NCBI RefSeq assembly: GCF_000803065.1
Contig: NZ_JSXI01000067.1
Coordinates: 60,833 to 124,832, forward strand
Length of the DNA: 64,000 bases
Direction: 5' to 3'
Source of the DNA: Sphingomonas sp. ERG5
GTDB taxonomy: Bacteria > Pseudomonadota > Alphaproteobacteria > Sphingomonadales > Sphingomonadaceae
A program made the position numbers and the translations under genes. Shown piece by piece: positions 44,903-52,215 of this stretch; the first letter of the stretch is position 1; each line of letters opens with the position of its first letter. The notes under the pieces are model-generated. The model worked only from the letters and a program-made list of their open reading frames with translations. It was not told the DNA's origin and did no database searches.

Positions 44903-45388
44903 TCAGTCGCGCTCGTCGCTGCCCGGCGGCGAGGCTTCGGCGCGGGCCAGCTCCTTCGGCTTGCGCGTCTCGAAGACCTTGGCCAGCCGCTTCTCCTCCG
45001 CGCTGCTGAGCTCTTCGGCCGCGGCGGGAAACATCTCTTCCTCCTCCTCGTCGATGTGATGCTCATAGCGATGGCGCATTTCCCTGAACTTGGTCAGCCA
45101 TGCGCCGGTGGCCATGTCGATCTCGGCCAGTTCGCCGAGATAATCGTCGATCTCCTTATGCTCGGACACCGAATGACGGGCGTCGTCGCGCAGTGCGGGA
45201 TTGCCGAGCATGGTCGCATAGAGCGACTCCTCCTCGGCCGCGGCATGGGCCGATACTTCGACCCGGAATGCCTCGAACAATGTCTCGCGCGCCTCGCTCG
45301 CGCCGGAGGTCTCGCCGATCTGCGCAAGCAGCGTGCGGTGGCGGTCATGGTCAGCCTTGAGATCGGCAAAGATACGGGCGTCGGCCAT
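44903..45388 (-). CDS. Hemerythrin domain protein
   Basis: A 161-residue four-helix di-iron protein. Likely ligands: the His in LKADHDRHRTLL, HAAAEEESLY (HxxxE), HKEIDDYL, and HRYEHHIDEEEEEMFP. Such proteins bind oxygen or NO or store iron. The ATG at 45388 has AGGAG six bases before it. It sits between the diheme cytochrome and the UdgX-fusion gene, 15 bases from the latter. Confidence 0.9.
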   Translation of the reverse strand: MADARIFADLKADHDRHRTLLAQIGETSGASEARETLFEAFRVEVSAHAAAEEESLYATMLGNPALRDDARHSVSEHKEIDDYLGELAEIDMATGAWLTKFREMRHRYEHHIDEEEEEMFPAAAEELSSAEEKRLAKVFETRKPKELARAEASPPGSDERD

Positions 45389-45436
45389 CAAACTCTCCTG
45401 TGGTTGGCAGGAGAACCGATCGCGGCGGTGCTTGTT

Positions 45437-46591
45437 TCAGTTGCGAGTCGCTTTCACCCCCATGCTGGTCGGCGCGTCGCCCGGTGGCATCGCGGCGATC
45501 CAGCGGGTGAGCAGCGCGACCCCCTCGGCATGGACTGTTGCGCGCCCGAGTTCGGGCATGGCGATGCCGGGATCGGTGCTTTCCATGCGGAAGATCAGGA
45601 TCGAGCGTTCGGGATGGCCGGGATCGATATCGAATTCGCCGCTGCCGCTGCCGCGCCCCGCCGCGACCGGGTGCTTCAGGATACCCCGCGCATTCAGGTC
45701 GGCCCGGTGCCAGTCGAGATACAGGCCCGAGTTGGACGCCGCGCCGTTCGGGTTGTGGCAATGCGCGCAATTGGTCTCGAGATAGGCACGCGCGCGGTCG
45801 GCAAGCGGGGCCGCGGGATCGTCCCAGCGCGCGAGGCGCGGAGCGTCGGCGGGGAGGCGGTCGAGCATCTTCGCCGCGAGCAGCGCCTGGAGCTGTTTGC
45901 CGTCATTGAGATTGCGAACCTTGGGTCCGATCGGGGTGATCACGCCCGACAGCGCGTGACAATCCTTGCACTGGTTCTGATTGGGCACCGAATAGCTGAT
46001 CGTGCGCGCGACACCCGACGGATCGGTGAAGGTCACCGGGATGCGCGTGCCGGCGCGTTTCAGCACCGCGTCGGTGCCCGCATCATTCCACACATAGGGA
46101 AGCGCCACCCAGCCATTGGCGCGGTGGAGCAGCAGGCGCGTCTCGAGCGCCTTGAACCTGCCCGATTGCTGATAGCCAAAGGTCTTGATCAGCGCCGATC
46201 CGACCGGCAGGTCGATCACCTTGTCGGGATCATAGGCAGCGGTCTTGCCGCCGGGAATATAGATATAGCGCTGTTTCTCGGCATAGTCGGAGAAGAGCGG
46301 AGTGTTCAGCGTATAGGGCATCACCCGCGCCGCCGGCGTGCGGTTCGCGGTGTCGGCGAACAGGCGGAACTCGGACAAGGTCGCCGGATACCCCTCGGCG
46401 ATGATGGCCGCATCGTTCACCCCGCGCGCGTCCGACACGGCGGCGGTCAGGATCACCATGCCGCCGATTGCCGAGACGATCGCCGCCAACAGGGTTCCCG
46501 GCGAAGGTTGGGGTCCAGTTGCAGGGCATTGCGACTGGACCCCAGCTTTCGCCGGGGAAGCGCTAAACCAGGACCAGCGCCGGAGAGTCAC
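45437..46591 (-). CDS. SO2930-family diheme c-type cytochrome (TIGR03806-like)
   Basis: A 384-residue exported protein with two CxxCH haem sites: CKDCH at about residue 206 and CAHCH at about 275. The N-terminal domain (TLSEFRLFADTANRTPAARVMPY, LNTPLFSDYAEKQRYIYIP) matches the SO2930/HNE_0200 family, which is regularly paired with the parallel beta-helix protein encoded just upstream. The GTG start at 46591 overlaps the beta-helix stop (GTGA). Residues ~12-33 are encoded by a dispersed palindromic repeat, which separates VTLRRWSW from the hydrophobic signal segment; a start after the repeat is possible. Confidence 0.85.
   Translation of the reverse strand: MTLRRWSWFSASPAKAGVQSQCPATGPQPSPGTLLAAIVSAIGGMVILTAAVSDARGVNDAAIIAEGYPATLSEFRLFADTANRTPAARVMPYTLNTPLFSDYAEKQRYIYIPGGKTAAYDPDKVIDLPVGSALIKTFGYQQSGRFKALETRLLLHRANGWVALPYVWNDAGTDAVLKRAGTRIPVTFTDPSGVARTISYSVPNQNQCKDCHALSGVITPIGPKVRNLNDGKQLQALLAAKMLDRLPADAPRLARWDDPAAPLADRARAYLETNCAHCHNPNGAASNSGLYLDWHRADLNARGILKHPVAAGRGSGSGEFDIDPGHPERSILIFRMESTDPGIAMPELGRATVHAEGVALLTRWIAAMPPGDAPTSMGVKATRN
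46495..46558. repeat. Dispersed palindromic repeat inside the 5' end of the cytochrome gene
   Basis: TTCCCGGCGAAGGTTGGGGT on the left faces an inverted copy (complement TCCCCGGCGAAAGCTGGGGT) on the right, both continuing into GTCCAGT-GCA. The unit, with translation SPAKAGVQ on the minus strand, is a known style of sphingomonad repeat. It is read in frame as residues ~12-33 of the cytochrome. Confidence 0.75.
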
Positions 46592-47781
46592 CGCGCGGCT
46601 GCCTCCATGGCTGCGGGCAATACGACCTTGGCGGGTTGAGCGCCGGCCTTGCCCCTGGACAGGTCGGCGGGGGCCGGCTTGGCCGTCTCCGGCGGCGCGG
46701 CGAGCGCCAGACCCAGGCTGAGCACCGCGACCTTGTCGGTGACCGCCAGGCCGGCCGTGTCGCCCGTTCCATCCCACAATATCGGCGGGATCGACCCACC
46801 GAACGTCTTGGCGAGCTGCTCGCCGCCGGGCAGTTGCGGTGCGAAGCCGGCTTTGCCGTGGCGGTTGCCGCCGACCGCGATTCCGCGCGGCAACGGGTTG
46901 TAGCGCGTGTCGGTAAAGGCCTTGCGATAGCTGACGATCATCACATTGGCCGTGGCGTTGCCCAACAGGTCGTTGTCGAAGACATGGACATTGTCGTTCG
47001 CCATCACCAGCACGCCGGTGCCGGTGGGCACGGTGGCGACGATGTTACCTTTGGGCGCGAAATTGGGGGTGTCGTTCTCGACCACCATATTCTTGAACAC
47101 GCGAATATCGCCACCGCCCATCACCGGCAGATTGGGCAAGTCGAACACCAGGATGCCGCCGGTATTATGCGTTGCGGTATTGCCATAGACATCGGCGTTG
47201 CGGCTGTTCTCGATCTCGATCCCCGCGACATTCCCTTCGGCGCGCGAGTTGCGCACGATGATCCGCTTCGACTGGCCGACATAGATGCCCGCGTCGGACG
47301 CGCCTTTCACCACCACCGAATCGATCAGCACATCGCTGCTCTCGACTGGATAGATGCCATAGGCGCCATTGGTTTCCTTGGGCCCGCCCGTCCATTCGAC
47401 GCGGACATTCTTGTAGACGATGCGGTCGGCACCCTTGGTCTTGATCCCGTCGCCCTTCGAATCCTCGACCGCGAAGCCACGCAGCACGACATCGTCGGAG
47501 GTGACGAGCAGGCCTTCGCCCGCGCCCAATTGTCCCTTGAAGCTGAGCACCGTCTTGTCCGGCCCGGCGCCCCGCACCGTGACCTTGTTCACATCGAGCG
47601 ACAGGCCGTCGGTCAGGTCGAAGCGCCCCGCGCCGATCTCGATCACGTCGCCGGGCGCCGCTTCGATCAGCGCCCCCTGCAGCCGCGATTGCGCATCGGG
47701 TCCGGGCGCGACGGTGACGGTCTTGGCCAGCGCGGGCGATGTAATGATCGCAAGCGCCGCGAACGGCAGGATATGTTTCAT
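46588..47781 (-). CDS. Parallel beta-helix repeat protein (TIGR03805-like)
   Basis: A 397-residue exported protein. After the signal peptide (MKHILPFAALAIITSPALA) comes a pectate-lyase-like right-handed beta-helix (about 40-330): VRGAGPDKTVLSFKGQLGAG, then rungs such as GIYPVESSDVLIDSVVVKGA, VGQSKRIIVRNSRAEGNVAG and ENSRNADVYGNTATHNTGG. The family travels with the diheme cytochrome downstream; biochemical role unknown. A proline/alanine-rich tail overlaps the cytochrome start. The gene has its own AT-rich upstream region. Confidence 0.88.
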   Translation of the reverse strand: MKHILPFAALAIITSPALAKTVTVAPGPDAQSRLQGALIEAAPGDVIEIGAGRFDLTDGLSLDVNKVTVRGAGPDKTVLSFKGQLGAGEGLLVTSDDVVLRGFAVEDSKGDGIKTKGADRIVYKNVRVEWTGGPKETNGAYGIYPVESSDVLIDSVVVKGASDAGIYVGQSKRIIVRNSRAEGNVAGIEIENSRNADVYGNTATHNTGGILVFDLPNLPVMGGGDIRVFKNMVVENDTPNFAPKGNIVATVPTGTGVLVMANDNVHVFDNDLLGNATANVMIVSYRKAFTDTRYNPLPRGIAVGGNRHGKAGFAPQLPGGEQLAKTFGGSIPPILWDGTGDTAGLAVTDKVAVLSLGLALAAPPETAKPAPADLSRGKAGAQPAKVVLPAAMEAAAR

Positions 47782-47880
47782 GGTACAGCTCCTCTAGTGT
47801 CATGCGCGGGTTCGCCCCACGTCTATGACGATCATTCTCGGACCGAACCGGAGCCTTTGGCCTTGCCGATTCCGCATCCG

Positions 47881-47943
47881 TGCCGACATGTTCCGGCATT
47901 GGTGAAAAATCTAGCGATAACTATTTTATGGTCAATAGCTATT
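47881..47943 (-). promoter_or_regulatory. AT-rich, palindrome-bearing region upstream of the beta-helix gene
   Basis: Within the 202-base gap lie TGCCGACATGTTCCGGCA (47881-47898, arms TGCCG/CGGCA) and an imperfect AT-rich inverted repeat, GATAACTATT (47916-47925) and AATAGCTATT (47934-47943). The AT content stands out from the surroundings. This is the likely promoter/operator of the beta-helix-cytochrome unit. Confidence 0.4.
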
Positions 47944-47983
47944 TCGGGGAAGCGGGACATTGGCGGCTTTTTTCCAGCCCTGA

Positions 47984-49231
47984 TCAGGTGAAAAGCTCCA
48001 TCTGTTTCGGCTTCGGCGCAAGAATGGTCTTCAGCCCCGCCAGATCGGTCAGCGCGCCGGGCCGCCAGCCCTCGGCGATCAGGAAGGGCCGCACCTTCAC
48101 CACCGACACGGTCAGCCGCGCCACATCCTCGAGCCGCAGCCGCCGCCAGCGCCGCGCGGTGAGAATCGCATCGACCGCCCTGGTCCCGAGCCCGGGCACG
48201 CGCAGCAGCATTTCGCGCGGCCCCTTGTTCACATCGACCGGAAAGGCGCCGCGAAACTTCAATGCCCAGGCCAGCTTGGGATCGATGTCGAGCGGCAGCA
48301 TGCCGGTTGCGGCATCGGTCGCCGCGACGACCTCGCTCGCGTCATAGCCATAGAAGCGCATCAGCCAGTCCGACTGGTACAGCCGGTGCTCGCGCAGCAG
48401 CGGCGGGCGCTGCAGCGGCAGGATCGCACTGGCATCGGGAATCGGCGAGAAGGCCGAATAATAGACCCGCCGGAGCCCGAAACGGTCGTAGAGCGTCGAC
48501 GCCTTGCGCACGATGTCGCCGTCGGTCGCGGCGTCCGCCCCGACGATCATCTGAGTCGATTGCCCGGCCGGCGCGAATGTCGGCGCCGACCGGTATTTCC
48601 GCGTGGCATCGGCGGTGTCGATGATCGCCGCTTTCATCTCGGTCATCGCGCCTTCGATCCGGCTCTCGGATTTCTCCGGCGCGAGCCGTTTGAGCCCGCT
48701 CGCGGTCGGCAACTCGACATTGATCGACACGCGGTCGGCATGCAGCCCGGCCTGATGCACCAGCTCGGGATCGGCGTCGGGGATGGTCTTCAAATGGATA
48801 TAGCCGCGGAAATGATGATCCTCGCGCAAGCTCCGCGCGACCGCGACGATCTGTTCCATCGTGTAGTTGGACGAGCGGATGATGCCCGACGACAGGAACA
48901 GCCCTTCGATATAGTTGCGCCGGTAGAAGGCGAGGGTGAGCCGGATGACTTCGTCGGCGGTAAAGCGTGCGCGGCGCACATTGCTGCTCTTGCGGTTGAT
49001 GCAATAATGACAGTCGAAGATGCAGCTGTTGGTCAGCAGGATCTTGAGCAGGCTGATGCAGCGCCCGTCGGGCGCATAGGCATGGCAGATGCCCATCCCG
49101 CCATCGGTCGACCCAAGCCCCTTGCCGTCGCGCGCGTTGCGCTTGACCGTACCCGATGACGCGCAGGACGCGTCATATTTCGCCGCATCGGCGAGGATTT
49201 CGAGCTTCTGCTGAATGTCGATCTGGGTCAT
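47984..49231 (-). CDS. Radical SAM protein, putative DNA modification/repair (TIGR03916-like)
   Basis: A 415-residue radical SAM enzyme. The 4Fe-4S motif is CIFDCHYC (Cys70, Cys74, Cys77) in a context (LLKILLTNSCIFDCHYCINR) typical of the predicted DNA-repair family that accompanies TIGR03915/UdgX proteins. The C-terminal part has a helix-hairpin-helix (LLRVPGLGTRAVDAILTARR), suggesting DNA binding. The ATG at 49231 lies six bases after a -10 element that is itself inside a LexA box, so the gene is probably SOS-controlled and nearly leaderless. The partner gene is 3.1 kb downstream. Confidence 0.92.
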   Translation of the reverse strand: MTQIDIQQKLEILADAAKYDASCASSGTVKRNARDGKGLGSTDGGMGICHAYAPDGRCISLLKILLTNSCIFDCHYCINRKSSNVRRARFTADEVIRLTLAFYRRNYIEGLFLSSGIIRSSNYTMEQIVAVARSLREDHHFRGYIHLKTIPDADPELVHQAGLHADRVSINVELPTASGLKRLAPEKSESRIEGAMTEMKAAIIDTADATRKYRSAPTFAPAGQSTQMIVGADAATDGDIVRKASTLYDRFGLRRVYYSAFSPIPDASAILPLQRPPLLREHRLYQSDWLMRFYGYDASEVVAATDAATGMLPLDIDPKLAWALKFRGAFPVDVNKGPREMLLRVPGLGTRAVDAILTARRWRRLRLEDVARLTVSVVKVRPFLIAEGWRPGALTDLAGLKTILAPKPKQMELFT

Positions 49232-49233
49232 TC

Positions 49234-49266
49234 GTTCTTTATATGTTCTATTTGAGCTATCGTAAA
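49234..49266 (-). promoter_or_regulatory. Promoter with embedded LexA box (GAAC-N7-GAAC) for the radical SAM gene
   Basis: On the minus strand TTTACG (49266-49261), a 17-base spacer and TATAAA (49243-49238) form a good promoter. GAAC-ATATAAA-GAAC (49248-49234) overlaps the -10 exactly, matching the alphaproteobacterial LexA consensus GTTC-N7-GTTC. The ATG starts two bases after the box, so transcription would start at or near the A of ATG. A short palindrome CCTGAA-AG-TTCAGG (49269-49282) flanks the -35. Confidence 0.75.
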
Positions 49267-49460
49267 GACCTGAAAGTTCAGGAATTTTCGATCACGGGCC
49301 GATGTGCCGTCATCATGTCCCGGCCCGACGACAGATGAAATCGGCGTCGAAACAACCGCAATGGTTTCAAAACATCGGCGTTGACGATGGCGGCGCATTG
49401 CCTTCCCGGCACTGATCCACGACCCTCCTGCCCGGGCGAGGCTGAAAAGGGGGCGAGAAC

Positions 49461-51509
49461 ATGGCGACGGGCAGCACGAACGAGACACCGCCACCGCACA
49501 ACATCCTGGTGATCACCTGCGACCAGTATCGCTTCCCGCGCTTCTCCTATGGCGCGACGGGCGGCTTCGATGAGGAGTTGAAGCAGATCCTTGGCTTCCA
49601 GGGCGAGATCGGGAAGCATAACCGCTACGCCAGATATTTCCCCGGCCTGTTGCGGCTGCGCGAAAATGCCGTGGTGCTGCGCAACCACACGATCGCGGCA
49701 AGCGCCTGCACGCCGAGCCGGGCGACGATCTATACCGGGCAATATGGCACCAGGACCGGCGTCACCCAGACCGACGGCCTGTTCAAGAATGGCGATTCGG
49801 CGAACTTCCCCTGGCTCGAGGCCGACGGCATTCCGACGCTCGGCACCTGGCTGCGCTCGGTCGGCTATTCGACGCATTATTTCGGCAAATGGCATGTCTC
49901 CAACCCGCCGGAACATTCGCTGAAGCGCTACGGCTTCGACAATTGGGAGGAATCCTATCCCGAGCCGCACGGGTCGCAGGCCAATAATCTCGGCATCTAC
50001 CGCGATGTCGGCTTCACCGACAGCGCCTGCAGCTTCATCCGCCGCCAGGGCCTCGCCTCCAACTACAACCGCGCCTATGCCTCGATGGCGGTGCAGGATC
50101 CGGCAACGACCGGCCCCGACAAGAATGCCATCCCGCCCTGGTTCGCGGTCGCATCCTTCACCAATCCGCACGACATCGCGACCTATCCCGGCGTGATCGC
50201 CCAGGCGCTGCCCGATGCCGATACGCGGTCCGGCACGCAATCGATCTTCGGCCCGCTGACCGTGCCGCTGGAGGTCGACAAGACGCCGGCGCCGGTCGCC
50301 GGCAGCATCACGATTCCGCTTAACCCGCAAGGCTTCCCGCAGGATTGCGCGCGCGCCGCGCCGACCCAGAATGAAAGCCTGGCCGACAAGCCGAGCGCGC
50401 AGCATGAGGCGGCCTATAAGGTCGGGCTGGCGCTTGCCGCCAAGGCCGGGTTCAATATCGTCAATGGCCTGGCCAGCGCTGCGGAGAGCAAGGGGCTCGA
50501 TCCCGGCGGCGACCATGCAATGGACGCGGCGGTCGACCTGTCGCTGCGAAGCTGCCTGCCGTTCCAGCTGTCCGACGATCCCGATGCGAATTGCGAACAG
50601 TTCCTGCAGCTCTATGCCTGGCTGCACGCGGTGGTCGATGTGCATGTCGATGCCGTGTTGACCGCGCTCGAGGACTCGGGCCAGGCCGACAACACCATCG
50701 TCATCTTTCTCGCCGATCATGGCGAATTCGGCACCGCGCACGGCATGATGATCGAGAAATGGCACGCCGCGTATCAGGAGGCGCTGCACGTGCCGGTGGT
50801 GGTGAAATTCCCCGTCACCGCGCAGACCACGGGCTCGACCGATGCCGGGGTGATCGCACCCGATCCGGCGCAGCTCGATGCGCTGACCAGCCATATCGAT
50901 CTGCTGCCGACGATTCTCGGCCTTGCCGGGGTCCATGACGAGAAACGCCGGCAGACCAGCGCGGAACTGGCGCAGAGTCGCCCGGTGCCGCCGCTGCCCG
51001 GTGTCGATCTCTCCGCGATCATCGCCAATGCATTGAACGGCGGGGCCGCGATGCCGATCATCGAGCCCGATGGCGAGATACGCGAAGGCGTCCTGTTCAT
51101 CACTGATGACGAGATCACCGCGCCGCTGCCGCCGTCGCGCACCGCGCAGGAGAAGCACAGCTATGAGGAATTCGCGGTCTATCAGAAAGTGGTCGACGCG
51201 GTGCGCCACGGCGCGGGCGGCAAGCCCCCGGTCGACCTGACGCCGGGGTCGATCAGGCAGCCCAATAATATCCGCTGCGTGCGCACGCATGACTATAAGC
51301 TGGCGCGCTATTTCGACCCGTCGGGCAAGGAAGCGCAGCAATGGGAGATGTACGACCTGGCGCGCGATCCCAATGAAGCGATCAATCTGGTCGAGGTCAG
51401 CGCCACGCCGCCCCGCGCGCGGGGCGACTTGCCCGATGCCGAGCGGGTGCAGGGTGTGGCCGATCATCTGGCGGCGTTGCTGCGGCGGCTGGAGCGTCGC
51501 GATTTGTGA
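49461..51509 (+). CDS. Sulfatase family hydrolase, no signal peptide
   Basis: A 682-residue alkaline-phosphatase-superfamily protein. The sulfatase motif ACTPSRATIYTGQYG carries the cysteine (Cys83) that becomes formylglycine, Asp21-Gln22 sit in ITCDQYR, and Asp419-His420 are in LADHGEFGTAHG. WHVSNPPEH and FTNPHDIATYPG supply other active-site residues. No signal peptide or lipobox is seen, which is unusual for carbohydrate sulfatases, so a cytoplasmic arylsulfatase, phosphonate hydrolase or choline-sulfatase-like substrate is possible. Large insertions (about 250-400) exceed the usual length. No sulfatase-maturing enzyme is nearby. Confidence 0.85.
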   Translation: MATGSTNETPPPHNILVITCDQYRFPRFSYGATGGFDEELKQILGFQGEIGKHNRYARYFPGLLRLRENAVVLRNHTIAASACTPSRATIYTGQYGTRTGVTQTDGLFKNGDSANFPWLEADGIPTLGTWLRSVGYSTHYFGKWHVSNPPEHSLKRYGFDNWEESYPEPHGSQANNLGIYRDVGFTDSACSFIRRQGLASNYNRAYASMAVQDPATTGPDKNAIPPWFAVASFTNPHDIATYPGVIAQALPDADTRSGTQSIFGPLTVPLEVDKTPAPVAGSITIPLNPQGFPQDCARAAPTQNESLADKPSAQHEAAYKVGLALAAKAGFNIVNGLASAAESKGLDPGGDHAMDAAVDLSLRSCLPFQLSDDPDANCEQFLQLYAWLHAVVDVHVDAVLTALEDSGQADNTIVIFLADHGEFGTAHGMMIEKWHAAYQEALHVPVVVKFPVTAQTTGSTDAGVIAPDPAQLDALTSHIDLLPTILGLAGVHDEKRRQTSAELAQSRPVPPLPGVDLSAIIANALNGGAAMPIIEPDGEIREGVLFITDDEITAPLPPSRTAQEKHSYEEFAVYQKVVDAVRHGAGGKPPVDLTPGSIRQPNNIRCVRTHDYKLARYFDPSGKEAQQWEMYDLARDPNEAINLVEVSATPPRARGDLPDAERVQGVADHLAALLRRLERRDL

Positions 51510-51588
51510 TGGAGCGATGCCCGGCACTGGGTAATATAGGCTGTCGCGATGGGTTCGACATTTGAGAATTCAGGGGAGAGGTCCGCGG

Positions 51589-52020
51589 ATGACGACCGAC
51601 GAGATCGAAATCGGCAAGGTGCTCGAGGTGCTTTACGACACCGTTTCCGGGCCGGCGGGCCCGCGCGACTGGTCGCGACAGCGCGCGACCTTCCATGAAG
51701 ACAGCCGTCAGATGCGCACCTGGATCGACGACGATGGCAAACCGGCGATCCGGATCATGGATCGTGAGGGCTATGCCGCCGATACCGCGCCCTTTTTCGC
51801 CGAGAATGATTTTTACGAGATCGAAACCGCCCGGAAGATCAACATCTTCGGCAATATCGCCCATGTCTGGAGCATCTATGAGGCGCGGCGCGCAATCGAT
51901 GCCGGGGATCTGGATCGGCGCGGCATCAATTCGATTCAGCTCTACAAGGACGAAAATGGCTGGCGGGTGATCAGCATGATCTGGGACAATGAGCGCCCGG
52001 GCGTGGTCGCCAGCCTGTAG
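51589..52020 (+). CDS. NTF2-like/SnoaL-type small protein
   Basis: A 143-residue protein with the cone-shaped alpha+beta pattern of NTF2-like folds: helix IGKVLEVLYDTVSG, RATFHEDSRQMRTW, then strands NIFGNIAHVWSIYEARR and SIQLYKDENGWRVISMIWDNE. Members are enzymes, ligand-binding or scaffold domains; no catalytic residues stand out. Ribosome-binding site AGGGGAGAG precedes the ATG at 51589. It is 79 bases after the sulfatase on the same strand and may be co-transcribed. Confidence 0.78.
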   Translation: MTTDEIEIGKVLEVLYDTVSGPAGPRDWSRQRATFHEDSRQMRTWIDDDGKPAIRIMDREGYAADTAPFFAENDFYEIETARKINIFGNIAHVWSIYEARRAIDAGDLDRRGINSIQLYKDENGWRVISMIWDNERPGVVASL

Positions 52021-52215
52021 AAGACGGGAATCATACGCCGCGGATTGCGACTCTCCTCTTCATGCACCTCCCCGACAAAGGCCATGGACGGGAGCCGTTT
52101 CGAACCGGGTTGACCCACGTGAACCGACCGCCGCAACCAACCGCCGCGCGCGCCGCGTGCAAGGCGGCTCGCGCGACGCGACCAGTGCCCGGCTGAGCCG
52201 GATCGAGCCTGTCGG

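Noticed and set aside
49278..51527. 749-codon open frame on the minus strand
   Set aside because: Antisense to the sulfatase; no family likeness.
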